Origin: Tritrichomonas musculus
Taxonomy: Eukaryota; Parabasalia; Tritrichomonadida; Tritrichomonadidae
DNA length: 64,000 nucleotides
Direction of reading: 5' to 3'
NCBI GenBank assembly: GCA_039105265.1
Contig: JAPFFF010000001.1
Span: 1,178,001 to 1,242,000 of the forward strand
A program made the translations under genes and the position numbers. Under the pieces are notes generated by a model, which saw nothing but the letters and a program-made list of their open reading frames with translations, was not told where the DNA came from and did not search any database. Positions 1 to 10,952 of this stretch are shown one piece after another. Within the stretch, counting starts at the first letter, position 1. Each line of letters starts with the position of its first letter.

Positions 1-3000
1 AAAAGTTTTTATACATTTTGTCTTCATCCCATGAAAAATCATATTTCAACCCTGTTTTATTTTCCTCTTTCAATGCTTCTAGATAAAAAACATGATTTCG
101 AAAATCAGTATTTGATTCCCAATTTGATTTTGAATTTGAAAAATTGGTAACACTTGATTGAATATTATTTAAAAATGCAGATTGATTGACTGCATCACCT
201 TGATTCACAACTGTTTGCAAAAATGAATTAATATCTGAATATTTTTGACTTCCATTCATATTTTCTATTTCTTGATTTCCTTCATAAGCTGCGAAGAATT
301 GTAAACATCTATTCAAATCTCCATAAAATTTTCCAAATAAATAATACAACGCTGATTGTTCAGAACCTCCAAATTTATTTTTGTATTTTGTTAAATAAGG
401 TAATAAAGTTTGATTCCCTACCCATTGTCGACTATAAATCGGATAATATTGACTATAAAAATTGTTTAACGCTTGATAAGCCGATTCAATTGTTCCACCA
501 TTTCTAACAATATAATTCTTTAAATTAACCTCTTCATGAGGATTAACATTTGCCCAAAATTGATAACCTGGAGTTGATTTTAAAATCGCATTTCTTGCCT
601 TATAATTATCACCAAATTCAGTTCTCCAATCTTCAGCACTTTTGAAATCATTTGGAAAATGTGGTTTCCATACTTCACGAATAGCTCTTTCTAAACTATC
701 ATTGAATTCCACAGAATTAATTTTTGATTGAATTTGATTACGTAAAGACTGTGTTAATTTAAGAATATCATCTGTTGGACGAGCAGTTGCAAAAATTCTT
801 TCAGCAGTTAATTTTTCGTGATCTGGAGCAATCTCATTATATTCATTCAAAGTTAGATTGAAATTACGATCTGTTTTAATTGATCGATAAAGTGGCTCTT
901 TTCTTAGAAATTCTTTTTGTAATTTATCCAATGCTTTGAATATATTTGAATGATATTGAGCATGATCCCAAGTGGCAGGCATTGTGTTTGGAGGATACAT
1001 TAATCTTATTTGTTGATACATCATTTCACCTTGCAAATATGCATAAAATTTAGCTCCGTCTTCCTCAAATTTGTCTTCTTGAATATATGACCATTCACTT
1101 TGAGGGAAAATGTCTGGATATGTATTTGATAAATAAACTTTCAACTCATCAATTTTTATATTATCTTCTGGTGACATTTGACCAAAATTTGATCTCATTA
1201 ACAAATTCAAATTTGAACTCTCTCGATTGCTCTTATAAAAATTATCAAAATCGACTCTTGTTTGAAACTGACTCCAATTTTTTCCAAAACCAATATATCT
1301 CGTCTTTGCATCAATAAATTTATCAACATCTTCAACGCTATCACAATGACCAACAATTTCTTTAATTAATGTTTCTTTTTCAACTGAGTTTCTTCCTTGA
1401 CAATATTGATCAATTTTCAATCGAAAATTACTATCACTCAATATCGCATTTCTTTTTTGTTTCAATAATTCTAATTCTTCTCTCATTTTTTGATTTTGTT
1501 GGTTTTCAGGCTCATTTGTAATTTTCAGAAGATTCAAAGGATTATATTCAATTATTTCTAAACGAACTTCATATTCATCAGCTAATTCAAATAAACGTGG
1601 AACTTCATGACCCGCATCTTGAAATGTTTTCATTCCTAAATAGATATTACTTATATTTTGAGAATTCCATTTTCTAAATAATTCTCCCATTTTCTTAAAT
1701 TGAGGTAATAACGATTGTAATTTTGCTTCTAATTGTGAATAATTTCGGTTAACTTCAGGATAAGATTGGAATAACAATTCAATTACTTTTTCATTAATTA
1801 ACGAATTATCGAAATCTGGAAATGCTGATTGAAAACACTCAGTCAATTTATTATTAACATTTTGTATAAGATTTCCTGTTTCTCTATTTTTTTGTTGAAT
1901 ATGAGCTTTTATTGCGTTAATTTGTTGATCAATTGGGCGATTTGAAAGTTCTCGAATAATATCATTCCATTTCACCTGTGTATATTCTTGACCGTATGCT
2001 TCTCGAAATGAATCCTCTAAACTATATAATTCTTTACGATCTTTCAGGGCTTTTAATGTTTCTGTCTTCGAATTTATTTTTTCATTGATATTTGATAAAA
2101 CTGTATCTTGATTGTAAGTTGTTGCCACTTTGTTCAATATATGTTGAAGAATTGATGCTGAATCAATTTCTTTATTCAAGAATTGATATTTTTGTACATA
2201 AATTCTTTCCAAATTCTGAATTTTTGTTTGAATTAATTGTTCTTTTGTTTCCCAATTTCTTACCCATTCATTGAATTTTCTATCTCTCTCCTGAATATTT
2301 TCAATATCTAAAATCGGTTTCACCTCTGTATCACGAATTCCCTCAACAGTAAATGGTCGACCAGAATTTGATATTAAACGATGAATTTGATTTCCATAAT
2401 GATTTATTTGTTGATCTTTTGCATTTGCTTCTCGTCTTTCCATATCATTTTTCAGTTCATTAAATAGATTTTCACCATTTTGAGGAGTTGATTGAACTTG
2501 ATTAATAAAACTTTGTTTGACGGCGGTTAGATTCACTTTTTCAACACTTGATACAATTCCATGAATAAAATTAATATTTTCAATCTTTGTTCCAATTTCA
2601 TTATTGAATCTCTGAATCCAATTTGTAACTGCTGAATTTCGCCTTTGCAGTAATTCTCTTCCTAACTCAGATAAATAACCGTCTTTATTTTGACTTGATA
2701 GATATTCTGCATATTTTTTCTAATTTCTTCGTCTGTTGATACAATACCATTATTATCATACAATTGTCGAATTCTTTGAGTTATTGCTTGTTCGTTATGA
2801 TGATCTAAATAATCTTGTGAATCCTCTTTAATATTTTGTAACTCTTCACCTTTCTGTTCATTTCTCAAATTATCACCATTTACATAATTTTCAATTAATC
2901 TTGTTCTTTCTGAATTCATATCATTTTGAGTTATTCTTTCAGCTCTTACTAGATTTTCAATTGTTATAGTTATTGTTTCCATTCGATTATTTTTAACTGT

Positions 3001-5851
3001 ACTCCACCTTCTGAACTCATTTTGAATTTGCGATTTCACGCCACCTTCTTTATTGAATTTATTTTCCATTTTATCTCTTCTGCTACGAGTATTTCGATCA
3101 TTAAATTCATCATCATTTGTCCAATATTAATGAGCTAATTCTTGAATATATTTCTCTGAAAAATTGAATGGTCCCAAAACTCTTCGAATTTCTGCATAAG
3201 TTTTATTTCCATATTCTTGAAAATCATGATAGAATTCATTTTGAAATGTCTTTGTATCAATAAATTCTCTTAATGCATTTTTTGTTGGATATTCTTGATA
3301 AACCATTTGATTTATCCAACTATCTTTATCCGGTCCTAAGTTTTCATGTTGAGATCCTATCTCCCAAAGTTTTCCTAGTTTCCCTTTCAAATCATTCAAT
3401 TGTCCATTCCATTCATTTCTCATCTGATTTACTGATCTTTCTGATTGCTCTGTAAAACCTCTTCCATTCAATTCATCTACTGATTCCTGATCTGTTATTT
3501 GATCATTTGTTCCTAATGACCATTTTAAATAAGCTCTCATATATTCAATCATTATTATCCAATACATTTCTGGATAAGCTTTTGTTAATTGTGCGGTTAT
3601 TTCACTTGGTTGTTTTATTGAATTCATATTTATATTATGAAATTCTCTATCAATTATACTCATAAATTGATTTATTTCAATATTGTCTTTATTAAAAAAT
3701 GGATTTTCATCTTGAAGAACTTGTAAATAACGTTGCCAAGTGTCTCTTTGTTCGATTCTTGTTTGAGCTAAAAATCTTTCCCATTGATTATCGTTATTTC
3801 CTCTTTCTTGATCCGTTGACCCTTGATTCAATTCTTGTTCAGGTAATTGTATTGGTTGAACTCCTTCTTCTAAAATTTCTTGATTTTCTGCTTCATTTTG
3901 AATTTCTTGTTCTTCAGCTTTTGCCTCATCTAACCAAATTTTTTCTCTTTTTTTTTGTTTTTTCAGCAATCCATTGTTTGTGCATCATGTTAATAATATC
4001 TGGGTTATTTGCATACAATTCCTCCATTGATACTTGAGTTTCCCATAACTTGTCATTTGCAAGCTCAAATAACGCTTTTTCAGAGTCAAGATCGGGTTCA
4101 TTTGATAACCATGTTCCTAACTCTTGTTTTATGTCTTTATCTAAATTTGAAAACATTTGTGGTAATAAACCAATCACATTATCCAAACCTATTTCACCTG
4201 TATATGCTTTCATTAAACACAAATTATATGCAGTTTCACCAATTATCCGACGATAAGCTTGATTTTTATCATTTTTGTTGTAACTATTCATTATATTTTC
4301 TATTGCTTTTGACGAGTATGGATATTGTCTAAATTGCTCAACACAATTTTTTATTCGGGTATCTTCTGGAGTTTTCGTATCATGAATGTAATCTTGGATA
4401 ACATACCAAATATTCAAATGTAATAAGGCAACATTTCTTTCGTCTGTACTTCCTTTCATTAAAGCTGCACCTCTTTCTGGATTGATTTTCCCAATTTCTT
4501 GAATTAACATGGTACAAATTGTTGTGTATCTATCATCGATATCAACCCCTTGCTTGTCGACTATCTCTTCCAACATTTTCAGTTGATCTTGTACGTTTTC
4601 AGGTGATATCGGGGTGCATTCTAATGTTAACTTTTCCATTAATAATTTCTCACAAAGATCTTTGATATCTTTTTGTCGTGCCATTGAATGAATCACTTTT
4701 TGTCTGAGTTGTGCCTTAAATGTCCATTGATCTTGTTCGTTATTCCAAAGTAATACTTTTTGCAAAATAAAGTTTCTCGTTTCATCCCATTTATCACCAT
4801 AAACCAGGTCATTATAATTGGTTACATTAAACTTTTCACAATCAGTTAATAAAATATTCAAATAATTTGAAAAGACTGAAGGATCAAACCAGTTTTTATT
4901 TTCAAAATGAATATATTTTATTAAAGCGACTGTGAATAAAGTTTGAACATTTTCATGATTTTTTTCCAAATTTTGTAAAACTGTTAGAATTCCTTTTAGA
5001 TTATTCAATACATACATTGCACCGTCTTGTTCAGCTCCTGCTAAAGATATATAATCATCTGCTCGAATGTCCATTCTTTCTTTCGGAAGGAATCGGAATT
5101 GACGTTGTTCCTTTGTTCCTTTATTTTCATATATTATTGTTCTTGATATTTTTGAATTTAACGCATCACAAACCTCAAAAATTGCATCAGTATTCAATAA
5201 ACTTATTAAAACCTGTTTATTCAATTCGCCCCAAGATGGTTGAATAAATGCTATGTAAAATCTCATATAAAGAGGATTGTAAGGTTTCCCACTAAATGAA
5301 TAATAATAGAGATCCCCTAATTGAAAAGTTGCATCGAAAGCTTGATCTAACTTTCTTCCTGGGTCCATATGAAAAGCGTGTTGAACCAATTCATACAATT
5401 CTCTTGTTTCTTTATAATTCAAACATATATCATAATCTGTTGGATCAACTGGCAAATAATGACTTCTATCAAATTTAATAAATAATTCCTCAAATTTAGC
5501 CGATTTTCTCTTTTTGATATCTTTTATCGAATTCATCAAATCTCCTCTTTTTTGTTGATATTCGGCATTTACATTGTCTAATGTTAATTCATTTGTATCA
5601 CCAAGATGAAGTTCTTTGAAAGCTAACGTTTCTATCATTAAATGAGTATATAAAATTAATTCATTTGTTTCCTCTATTGTATTTGGATTTTCTGTATAAT
5701 ATTGATGAATTGTTTGTAAATTTGGTTCATCAATTCCAACTTCCTGACAAATTCCAATTAAAAATTCAAATTCTTTCTTTGCATCTTGATCTTTAAAAGT
5801 AACCGAAATTCCTTGATATTCATATAATATACTTAGAGTTTGATTTGTCAT
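1..5851 (-). pseudogene. Giant virion-type protein of element 2, decayed and cut by the window edge
   Basis: Minus-strand coding-like DNA runs over the whole interval and starts at 5851 just inside the coiled-coil gene, exactly where the 3807-residue gene starts in element 1. The translation is rich in Lys, Glu, Asn, Trp and Tyr, like that protein. Matching segments occur at the same distance from the start: a DWRTEFG segment and an LFGKFxGxLxxCLxFF segment appear about 1.7 to 1.9 thousand residues in, as in element 1. Overall identity looks low, perhaps around a third by eye. The gene appears broken in a few places and its remainder is outside the window. Function is unknown; a structural or tegument-like role is inferred from the element 1 copy. 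Confidence 0.75.
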
Positions 5852-5897
5852 TTTTTAAACAAATAAATAATTCAAAAAAGTTTAGCTAGTAAATGGT

Positions 5898-6308
5898 TTA
5901 TTCATTTGAATTTTCTGGTTCCCTCAAATTTAGTGGGTCAACGAAGCAATCTCGTAACTCATCGACAAATTGATTCAATACTTGTGCTTTTGTTTCCAAT
6001 TGGACTTTCTTTTTTTCTTCTTCTTTTTTCAAATCGTCCAATTTATCTCGATTTTCATCAATTTTTAGCTCATTTTCAACCATCATTTCCCATATCGGAT
6101 CGGACTTTGGATTTTTATCAATTTCATCATTTATATAGCAGTTTTGTTCGGTGAGCCTTCGATTTTCTGATTCCAGTTTTTCGATTGTTTTTATGTCGTC
6201 GTTTAATGAATCAGCTAATTCCAATAACCTTGTTGTATCATAAATAAAGCTGCGTACTGTCTTTCTGAACACCTTAAGACTTTGCTTATCTTGCTTCCTG
6301 CTGTACAT
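5898..6308 (-). CDS. 136-residue coiled-coil protein of element 2, divergent terminal gene
   Basis: This is the counterpart of the 136-residue protein at 11587-11997 of element 1; about nine in ten residues agree by eye. The N-terminal 35 residues are basic (MYSRKQDKQSLK). A long heptad-rich, highly charged helix follows, including a Lys/Glu-rich run, and the C-terminus is acidic. An upstream in-frame ATG at 6374 would add 22 residues, but those codons lie in the shared promoter cassette. The downstream ATG follows the TCATCACATCAC-T-rich initiator-like motif at short distance, so I start here. The gene is divergent from the gene at 6452. No known family is recognised; the predicted coiled coil suggests a self-assembling or scaffold protein. 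Confidence 0.75.
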   Translation of the reverse strand: MYSRKQDKQSLKVFRKTVRSFIYDTTRLLELADSLNDDIKTIEKLESENRRLTEQNCYINDEIDKNPKSDPIWEMMVENELKIDENRDKLDDLKKEEEKKKVQLETKAQVLNQFVDELRDCFVDPLNLREPENSNE

Positions 6309-6451
6309 GAAAAAAGTGATGTGATGACCTAACGAGAAAAAATTAGATTTTCGGTAAACGGTCTCCACCCCCAAAACTTAGAGGGCACCCCATGAGGGAC
6401 CCAAATAAAAATATGATTTTTCGTGCTCACCTCATCACATCATTTTTACTT
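6309..6451. promoter_or_regulatory. Subterminal bidirectional promoter cassette of element 2
   Basis: This 143-bp spacer lies between divergent start codons and is nearly identical to 11443-11586 and 56975-57118 of element 1. Each side ends with TCATCACATCA(C/T)TTTT, 12 to 20 bases before an ATG. This resembles the trichomonad initiator (TCA followed by pyrimidine then T/A) near the start codon. A C-rich and G-rich pair of short blocks lies in the middle. The promoter role is inferred from the repeated placement in front of unrelated proteins. Confidence 0.7.
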
Positions 6452-6943
6452 ATGTTCGCCATCTCCGAGTCCAACGTAGAGCCTACAGAGAACTACCCTT
6501 TCGAGATCACTGCTGACCATATTGATACACATCCTGAAGATTTAGATCTTAGTATTGATGATTATGAACACTACAGCTTATGTAAAATTGTTACTGCACA
6601 AGATTCACCATTCAATATTGGCCCAAAGCAAGAATTTACTAGAATTTATTATCGAGAATTGCATAAATGTATCGAAAAAAGAGACAAATTGATTGAAATA
6701 TCAATGGACATTTGTACTTTTCAATTAAATCCTAATTTTCCCCTTTTATTCTCAATTTTGGGACGTTATATTGAAATATTTGGTCAAGTTTCAATTAATT
6801 GGAATCAAACTGACGTTCAAAAGCTATTCCAGGAGCTTATTGAAGCAATACACATTACTGTTAATAGCAGAATTGAATTTTACACCAAATGGATTTACTA
6901 TCCAATCGAATGTCATGCAAACGATTGGAAAGAATACCTCTAA
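6452..6943 (+). CDS. 163-residue terminal protein of element 2, variable core
   Basis: This gene points outward and its stop codon touches the inner edge of the TIR. It is the homologue of 10948-11442 in element 1. The first residues (MFAISESNVEPTENYP) and the last 15 or so (WIYYPIECHAND) are almost the same in both, while the middle is strongly diverged. An in-frame ATG at 6392 would add 20 residues ending in a hydrophobic run that could pass as a signal peptide (MIFRAHLITSFLLMF). However, the same DNA also precedes the unrelated protein at 57119, so it more likely belongs to the promoter cassette. No family is recognised. The function is unknown. Confidence 0.65.
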   Translation: MFAISESNVEPTENYPFEITADHIDTHPEDLDLSIDDYEHYSLCKIVTAQDSPFNIGPKQEFTRIYYRELHKCIEKRDKLIEISMDICTFQLNPNFPLLFSILGRYIEIFGQVSINWNQTDVQKLFQELIEAIHITVNSRIEFYTKWIYYPIECHANDWKEYL

Positions 6944-7168
6944 GTAAACCACACAATTAACAACTTTTTCTATAGCTTTTTTGATATTAACGATACGGGG
7001 CCTCCTTCCTAGCAGAGCGTTGAGAGGAATCCTGAGAGCAGCCCAGTGGAAGATCATTAATGGGAGTGGGGGATCATACCTGGCATAGCGGGGCTGGGGT
7101 CGCGGATGGGAGATATTTGACGCGGTTTTTGAACGAAGTGCAAAAATCGTGGCAAATATATAACTACT
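6943..7168. repeat. Terminal inverted repeat of element 2
   Basis: This 226-bp repeat runs from AGTAAACCACAC to the outer end TAACTACT. It matches the two element 1 TIRs almost base for base; I count two differences from the left TIR of element 1. The middle, about 6995-7130, is strikingly G+C-rich for this A+T-rich genome. Terminal AG/CT dinucleotides fit the Polinton family. Confidence 0.92.
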
Positions 7169-7530
7169 CCATATCAGTGCTTTAGATAGTTTTGTTAATA
7201 AAGGAGACTAAACAAACTTTGTCAAATTATAAAAATGCATTTATCTTAAAATAAAAATATTTTTATTTAATTTTTAATATAAATAAATATAAATATCTGT
7301 ATAAACATTTTTAAATACTTAAAAAATCACTCCAACAATATGTGTGGGTAGACGATCAAAACACGTTATTTATGGATAAAAAAATTTTTTTAGAAGATTA
7401 GTTATTTTCTATTTAAATGGTCATATAATACAATATAAAATGATAAGTAATTAAAATTTTAGTCTATTTCTCTTTTTAATTATTTTCATTGAATTTGAAA
7501 AAATTGAGAAAAGGTAATACTATTTACTTA

Positions 7531-8052
7531 TCTTATTATTTTCCCCATTTTTTATAATAAACAAATAAATATTAAATATTTTAAAAATAACATAAATATT
7601 TATTTAATGTTGGAATGTCTTTTTATCCGGTAATTTTTATATTAAAGATCATTTAAGTATTTTGTTTTTTAATAATTCAATATTTCTGAAGAAGATGGAA
7701 AAAACGATAGTCATATAATCGATTATATCTTATTATTTTTTTCCTTTTTTATAGTAAACAAATAAATATTAAATATTTTAAAAGCAACATAAATATTTAT
7801 ATAATGTTGGAATGTCTTTTCATCCAGCCATTTTTTTATTAGAGCTCATTTAAGTATTATGATTATAAATAATTCAATATTTCTGAAGAAAATTGAAAAA
7901 AAGATGCTTTTATAATCGATTATATCTTATTATTTTTTTCCTTTTTTATAGTAAACAAATAAATATTAAATATTTTAAAAATAACTTAAATATTTATTTA
8001 ATGTTGGAATGTCTTTTCATCCAGCCAATTTTTTATTAAAGCTCATTCAAGT
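7531..8052. repeat. 197-bp tandem repeat, about 2.6 copies
   Basis: Three successive copies of an A+T-rich unit occur, with the landmark ACAAATAAATATTAAATATT at about 7561, 7758 and 7955, a period of 197 bp. Each is followed by TGTTGGAATGTCTTTT and a block resembling CATCCAGCC. Copies two and three are closer to each other than to copy one. All lie inside the 7338-8780 element. Confidence 0.85.
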
Positions 8053-8174
8053 TTGTCATTGTTTTCCAATCTATTTACTAAACTATAAAAAAAAAAATAA
8101 ATGGAGACAAAGCTTACAGACTTATAATATATATAATGTCACCAGCTAATTGAACCTTCTCTTATATGTTTCAT

Positions 8175-8650
8175 TGAAAATCAGAATGATATGGAAGAAA
8201 GCTATCAAAATTTGATTCAATTTTGGTCAAATATCTAAAGATTTCACATATTTAAGAAGAATAAGCCATTTATTTTTATCAATGAATAAAATTGTGATTC
8301 TTGATCTTCAAATTATAAATTTTCTTTGATCCTAAGTTTATGAATAATAATAATATTCTTTATTTTTATCCTGAAATAAACGCAATGTTAAAAAATAAAA
8401 TAGATATTGAAGATGCTATTTATCAAGAAAAAGATATTTTTTGGAAAAAAGTAAAAATGGAGAAAATGATACTTTAGCCTGTAAAATCATTCAAGTAGAC
8501 TTATTTGATGAGTTTATTTTAAAATTACATTATTTACATAGATATTTGCTTATATTTTTAGGAAAGCTAACTTCTTTCAATCCCCACAATTATTTCTATA
8601 AGACTTTACAATTAAAATATTTAACGATTATTTTAAATTCAAAAACATAA
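8175..8650 (+). pseudogene. Decayed ankyrin/DUF3447-family gene fragment
   Basis: Conceptual plus-strand pieces match the N-terminal region usual in the large trichomonad ankyrin (DUF3447) family. They include NDMEESYQNLIQFW near 8185, then ILYFYPEIN near 8355, and, after a change of frame close to 8455, a segment resembling KxGENDxxxCxxIxxDLxxEF. At least two stops and one frame change interrupt the reading, and no ankyrin repeats follow. It lies inside the 7338-8780 element, so it is either captured host sequence or the older locus into which the repeats expanded. The match is from memory of family patterns, so confidence is moderate. Confidence 0.5.
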
Positions 8651-8970
8651 AATGATACTATCTAACCTAATGTTCATTATTTCCTCATAATATTTATATT
8701 TATTTCTTAGCATATAGTAATAAAAAATATATCATAATATTTTAGATTTTTATGGAACAGGATCTAGTACCCACACATATCTCCAACAAGATAAATAATT
8801 AATTTATATAAATATCAAATAATGAATTAATTAACGAATGCTGACAATAATCATACATTTGTGCGTTTAATAAACTTAAAACGAAGTTATCGATTTAGAA
8901 ATTTATTTTTAAAGTGATTTTCCTTCTGAAATTTAAAAACTCCTTCTGAAAACAAAATTATAAAAATTAA

Positions 8971-10437
8971 ATGAGATTACATTCCCCTTCTCCAATTCGA
9001 AGCCCAACTTATTTCAAGAAGGTACACTTAGAATCAGGTTACCATGGATTGATATGGTCATTTCTTTTTCTCATCAATCTTCTCATTACATTTATTGCTT
9101 GTTATTATATTATTGATGAATCTATCGGCTTCAAAACAGCATTAAATTTATTTTCACTAGGTAAACAAAATTACAATGATGCTTTAAACTTAAATCCAGA
9201 TTTTTATCAATCGATAATCATGATGAAAAAATCAATCAAATTAGCAATTTTAGCAACATTTACTTCCAACATAGCCCATTTACTCTATGCTTTTATTTTC
9301 CCAAAGTTTTACATTCAATTTTATCTTATCATCAGCTTAATTCTCAGTCTAATACCAGCCATTATATTATTTATACCTCAAACCTCATTATTAACTAGTG
9401 ACTACAGCATGTGGGGCGCTATTTTTGCACTTATATCAGCTGGAATCGGGATTTTAATATTTTTCATTTATCAAAAATATGTTGGCACATCAGCGGAATT
9501 AATGAAAACATCTGTCAGAATATTAGCCAAACATCCATCATTAATCATTGTTGATATTATCCAATCAATTTTGCTTTTATTTATCACCCTGATATATTCA
9601 ATAATTATTACAATCCTGAAATTTTACTCTTCAGAAAAAGAATACAGCATATCTATTTATGCATATGGCATTTTTTCTTATTATTGGATTTTAATGACCG
9701 TTTATTACACATGTTATATGACAACCGCTGGAGTTATCGGTTTTGAATGCTACCTTGGAAATTCGAATTCGATTCCAAGCAATCTTGTTTTCTTATCATT
9801 CAAGCGATCAATTACTAAAAATTTTGGCTGTGCTGCTTTTGCGGGCTTCATTTTAGCTGTTATCCAGACACTTAATTTCGTTGTTGAATATTTGAATCCT
9901 GAAAAAAGAAGGGAAAAGAAGAAATCTAATGAAAACGATGATGATGATGATGATAAGAAAGATAATGCAGCTTTATTATTAATTATGACCATTCTTTACC
10001 ATCTTTTCAAGTTCATCCTTTCTATCCTTGAATCGTACTTTAGTTACATATCACGCCAAGCACTCATTTATTGCGCTGTTTATGGCTGCTCTTATAAAGA
10101 AGGATGCAGAAGATATCATCAAAATGGATTCTATGATAAAATGCATAAACTTCAACATGAATCTATTATTTCTGGAGCAACTGGAACTAATTATTTGCTC
10201 TTTATGTTATTGGCCGGATTTATCGTTTATAATTTGCAAATGACAGCTTATAATGATGCTGCCATTGCGTCACTCACTGTCTTTTTAACTGAAGTTTTCA
10301 TGCTTGTTTTCACTTTCTCGAATTCTTTGGTATCAAATGCTTCTGATACAATATTTTTATGCTACTTGGAAAATCCTAGCGCGATCAATTTAAATCATCA
10401 TAACCTTTACAAGAGAATTGCAGGGAAACAGTATTAA
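8971..10437 (+). CDS. Choline transporter-like protein (SLC44/CTL family)
   Basis: This 488-residue protein probably sits in the plasma membrane or an internal membrane and would move choline or a related cation. About ten hydrophobic segments are visible: one near residues 27-48, a cluster over 75-170, then 190-260, 285-305, 330-355 and 405-455. A charged cytosolic-type loop with a run of Asp lies around residues 312-328. The C-terminal third resembles the CTL core, with an aromatic and Arg-rich ISRQALIYCAVYG segment and a later SDTIFLCYLENP segment, like the DTxFxCY region of the family. It lies alone in host DNA between two Polintons, with no intron. The stop is followed by A (TAAA), as is frequent in trichomonad genes. 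Family assignment is from pattern memory; exact substrate is not shown. Confidence 0.62.
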   Translation: MRLHSPSPIRSPTYFKKVHLESGYHGLIWSFLFLINLLITFIACYYIIDESIGFKTALNLFSLGKQNYNDALNLNPDFYQSIIMMKKSIKLAILATFTSNIAHLLYAFIFPKFYIQFYLIISLILSLIPAIILFIPQTSLLTSDYSMWGAIFALISAGIGILIFFIYQKYVGTSAELMKTSVRILAKHPSLIIVDIIQSILLLFITLIYSIIITILKFYSSEKEYSISIYAYGIFSYYWILMTVYYTCYMTTAGVIGFECYLGNSNSIPSNLVFLSFKRSITKNFGCAAFAGFILAVIQTLNFVVEYLNPEKRREKKKSNENDDDDDDKKDNAALLLIMTILYHLFKFILSILESYFSYISRQALIYCAVYGCSYKEGCRRYHQNGFYDKMHKLQHESIISGATGTNYLLFMLLAGFIVYNLQMTAYNDAAIASLTVFLTEVFMLVFTFSNSLVSNASDTIFLCYLENPSAINLNHHNLYKRIAGKQY

Positions 10438-10455
10438 ATTTAAATAATAAAAAAT

Positions 10456-10488
<33 letters not shown>

Positions 10489-10727
10489 TGGTAAATATTA
10501 TTTCATTATTTTTCGCAATATTTTTGATTAATCGTATTTGCCAGCAGACAGACCTCAGTCAATTTTTGTCAGCCGAGGTCAATTTTTTACCCTTTTATAA
10601 AAAAATATAAACTTTGTCAATTTTTTTAAAAATATTCAAATTTTTCTTTTTTTTTATTTTGCAAACAATGTTATCAATGTTTCTTTTTTGAGATATTTTG
10701 AAATTTAACTTTTTTCAACAATTTTTA
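10438..10727. other. Host spacer with long poly-T run and insertion-site flank
   Basis: No gene is seen. A run of 31 T lies at 10457-10487, just after the transporter gene. The last five bases, TTTTA (10723-10727), are repeated after the right end of element 1 (57999-58003) and are read as the target site duplication. Confidence 0.7.
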
Positions 10728-10952
10728 AGTAGTTATATATTTGCCACGATTTTTGCACTTCGTTCAAAAACCGCGTCAAATATTTCCCATCCGCGACCCC
10801 AGCCCCGCTATGCCAGGTATGATCCCCCACTCCCATTAATGATCTTCCACTGGGCTGCTCTCAGGATTCCTCTCAACGCTCTGCTAGGAAGGAGGCCCCG
10901 TATCGTTAATATCAAAAAGCTATAGAAAAAGTTGTTAATTGTGTGGTTTACT
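10728..10952. repeat. Left terminal inverted repeat of element 1
   Basis: This repeat runs from AGTAGTTATATATTTGCC to GTGTGGTTTACT. Its reverse complement is 57774-57998 with two mismatches. The core at about 10770-10910 is G+C-rich (CGCGACCCCAGCCCCGC and similar) in an otherwise A+T-rich genome. The stop codon of the neighbouring gene lies in its last few bases. Confidence 0.95.

Larger units (their letters stand above)
1..7168 (-). mobile_element. Polinton/Maverick element 2, partial (terminal part only)
   Basis: This is the end of a second Polinton, whose other end lies left of the window. Reading leftward from its terminus at 7168 the order is TIR, a small gene pointing to the end, a bidirectional promoter cassette, a coiled-coil gene, then a very long gene. 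This is the same order as the left end of element 1 (10728 onward), so the two are inverted relative to each other. TIR, promoter cassette and the two small genes are close in sequence to element 1, while the long gene is much more diverged. It looks broken in a few places inside the long gene. The target duplication cannot be checked because the other end is missing. Confidence 0.88.
7338..8780. mobile_element. Non-autonomous DNA element with 13-bp TIRs and 8-bp target duplication (hAT-like or Merlin-like)
   Basis: The left end starts ATATGTGTGGGTA (7338-7350) and the right end is its exact reverse complement (8768-8780). The 8 bases outside each end are identical: CTCCAACA at 7330-7337 and at 8781-8788. 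An 8-bp duplication is usual for hAT and also seen in Merlin elements. The interior carries 197-bp tandem repeats and a decayed ankyrin/DUF3447 gene fragment, and no transposase is visible. The superfamily is an inference from duplication length only. The boundaries are directly visible in the sequence. Confidence 0.72.

Noticed and set aside
6990-7130. 5S rRNA or snRNA in the G+C-rich TIR core
   Set aside because: Short strings such as GGATGGGAGA and ATACCTGGCA recall 5S and U1 RNA, but the surrounding order does not match either.
9750-9992. Minus-strand frame in the transporter gene
   Set aside because: It is the complement of the Asp-rich loop, giving a Ser run; no independent coding support.
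10698-10925. Open frame across the left TIR (MIFHWAALRIPLNALLGRR), also seen at 6824-7057
   Set aside because: The frame is kept because the TIR DNA is nearly identical in all copies; it runs out of the repeat into unrelated flanks and has no promoter context. Kept only as a note on the TIR core.
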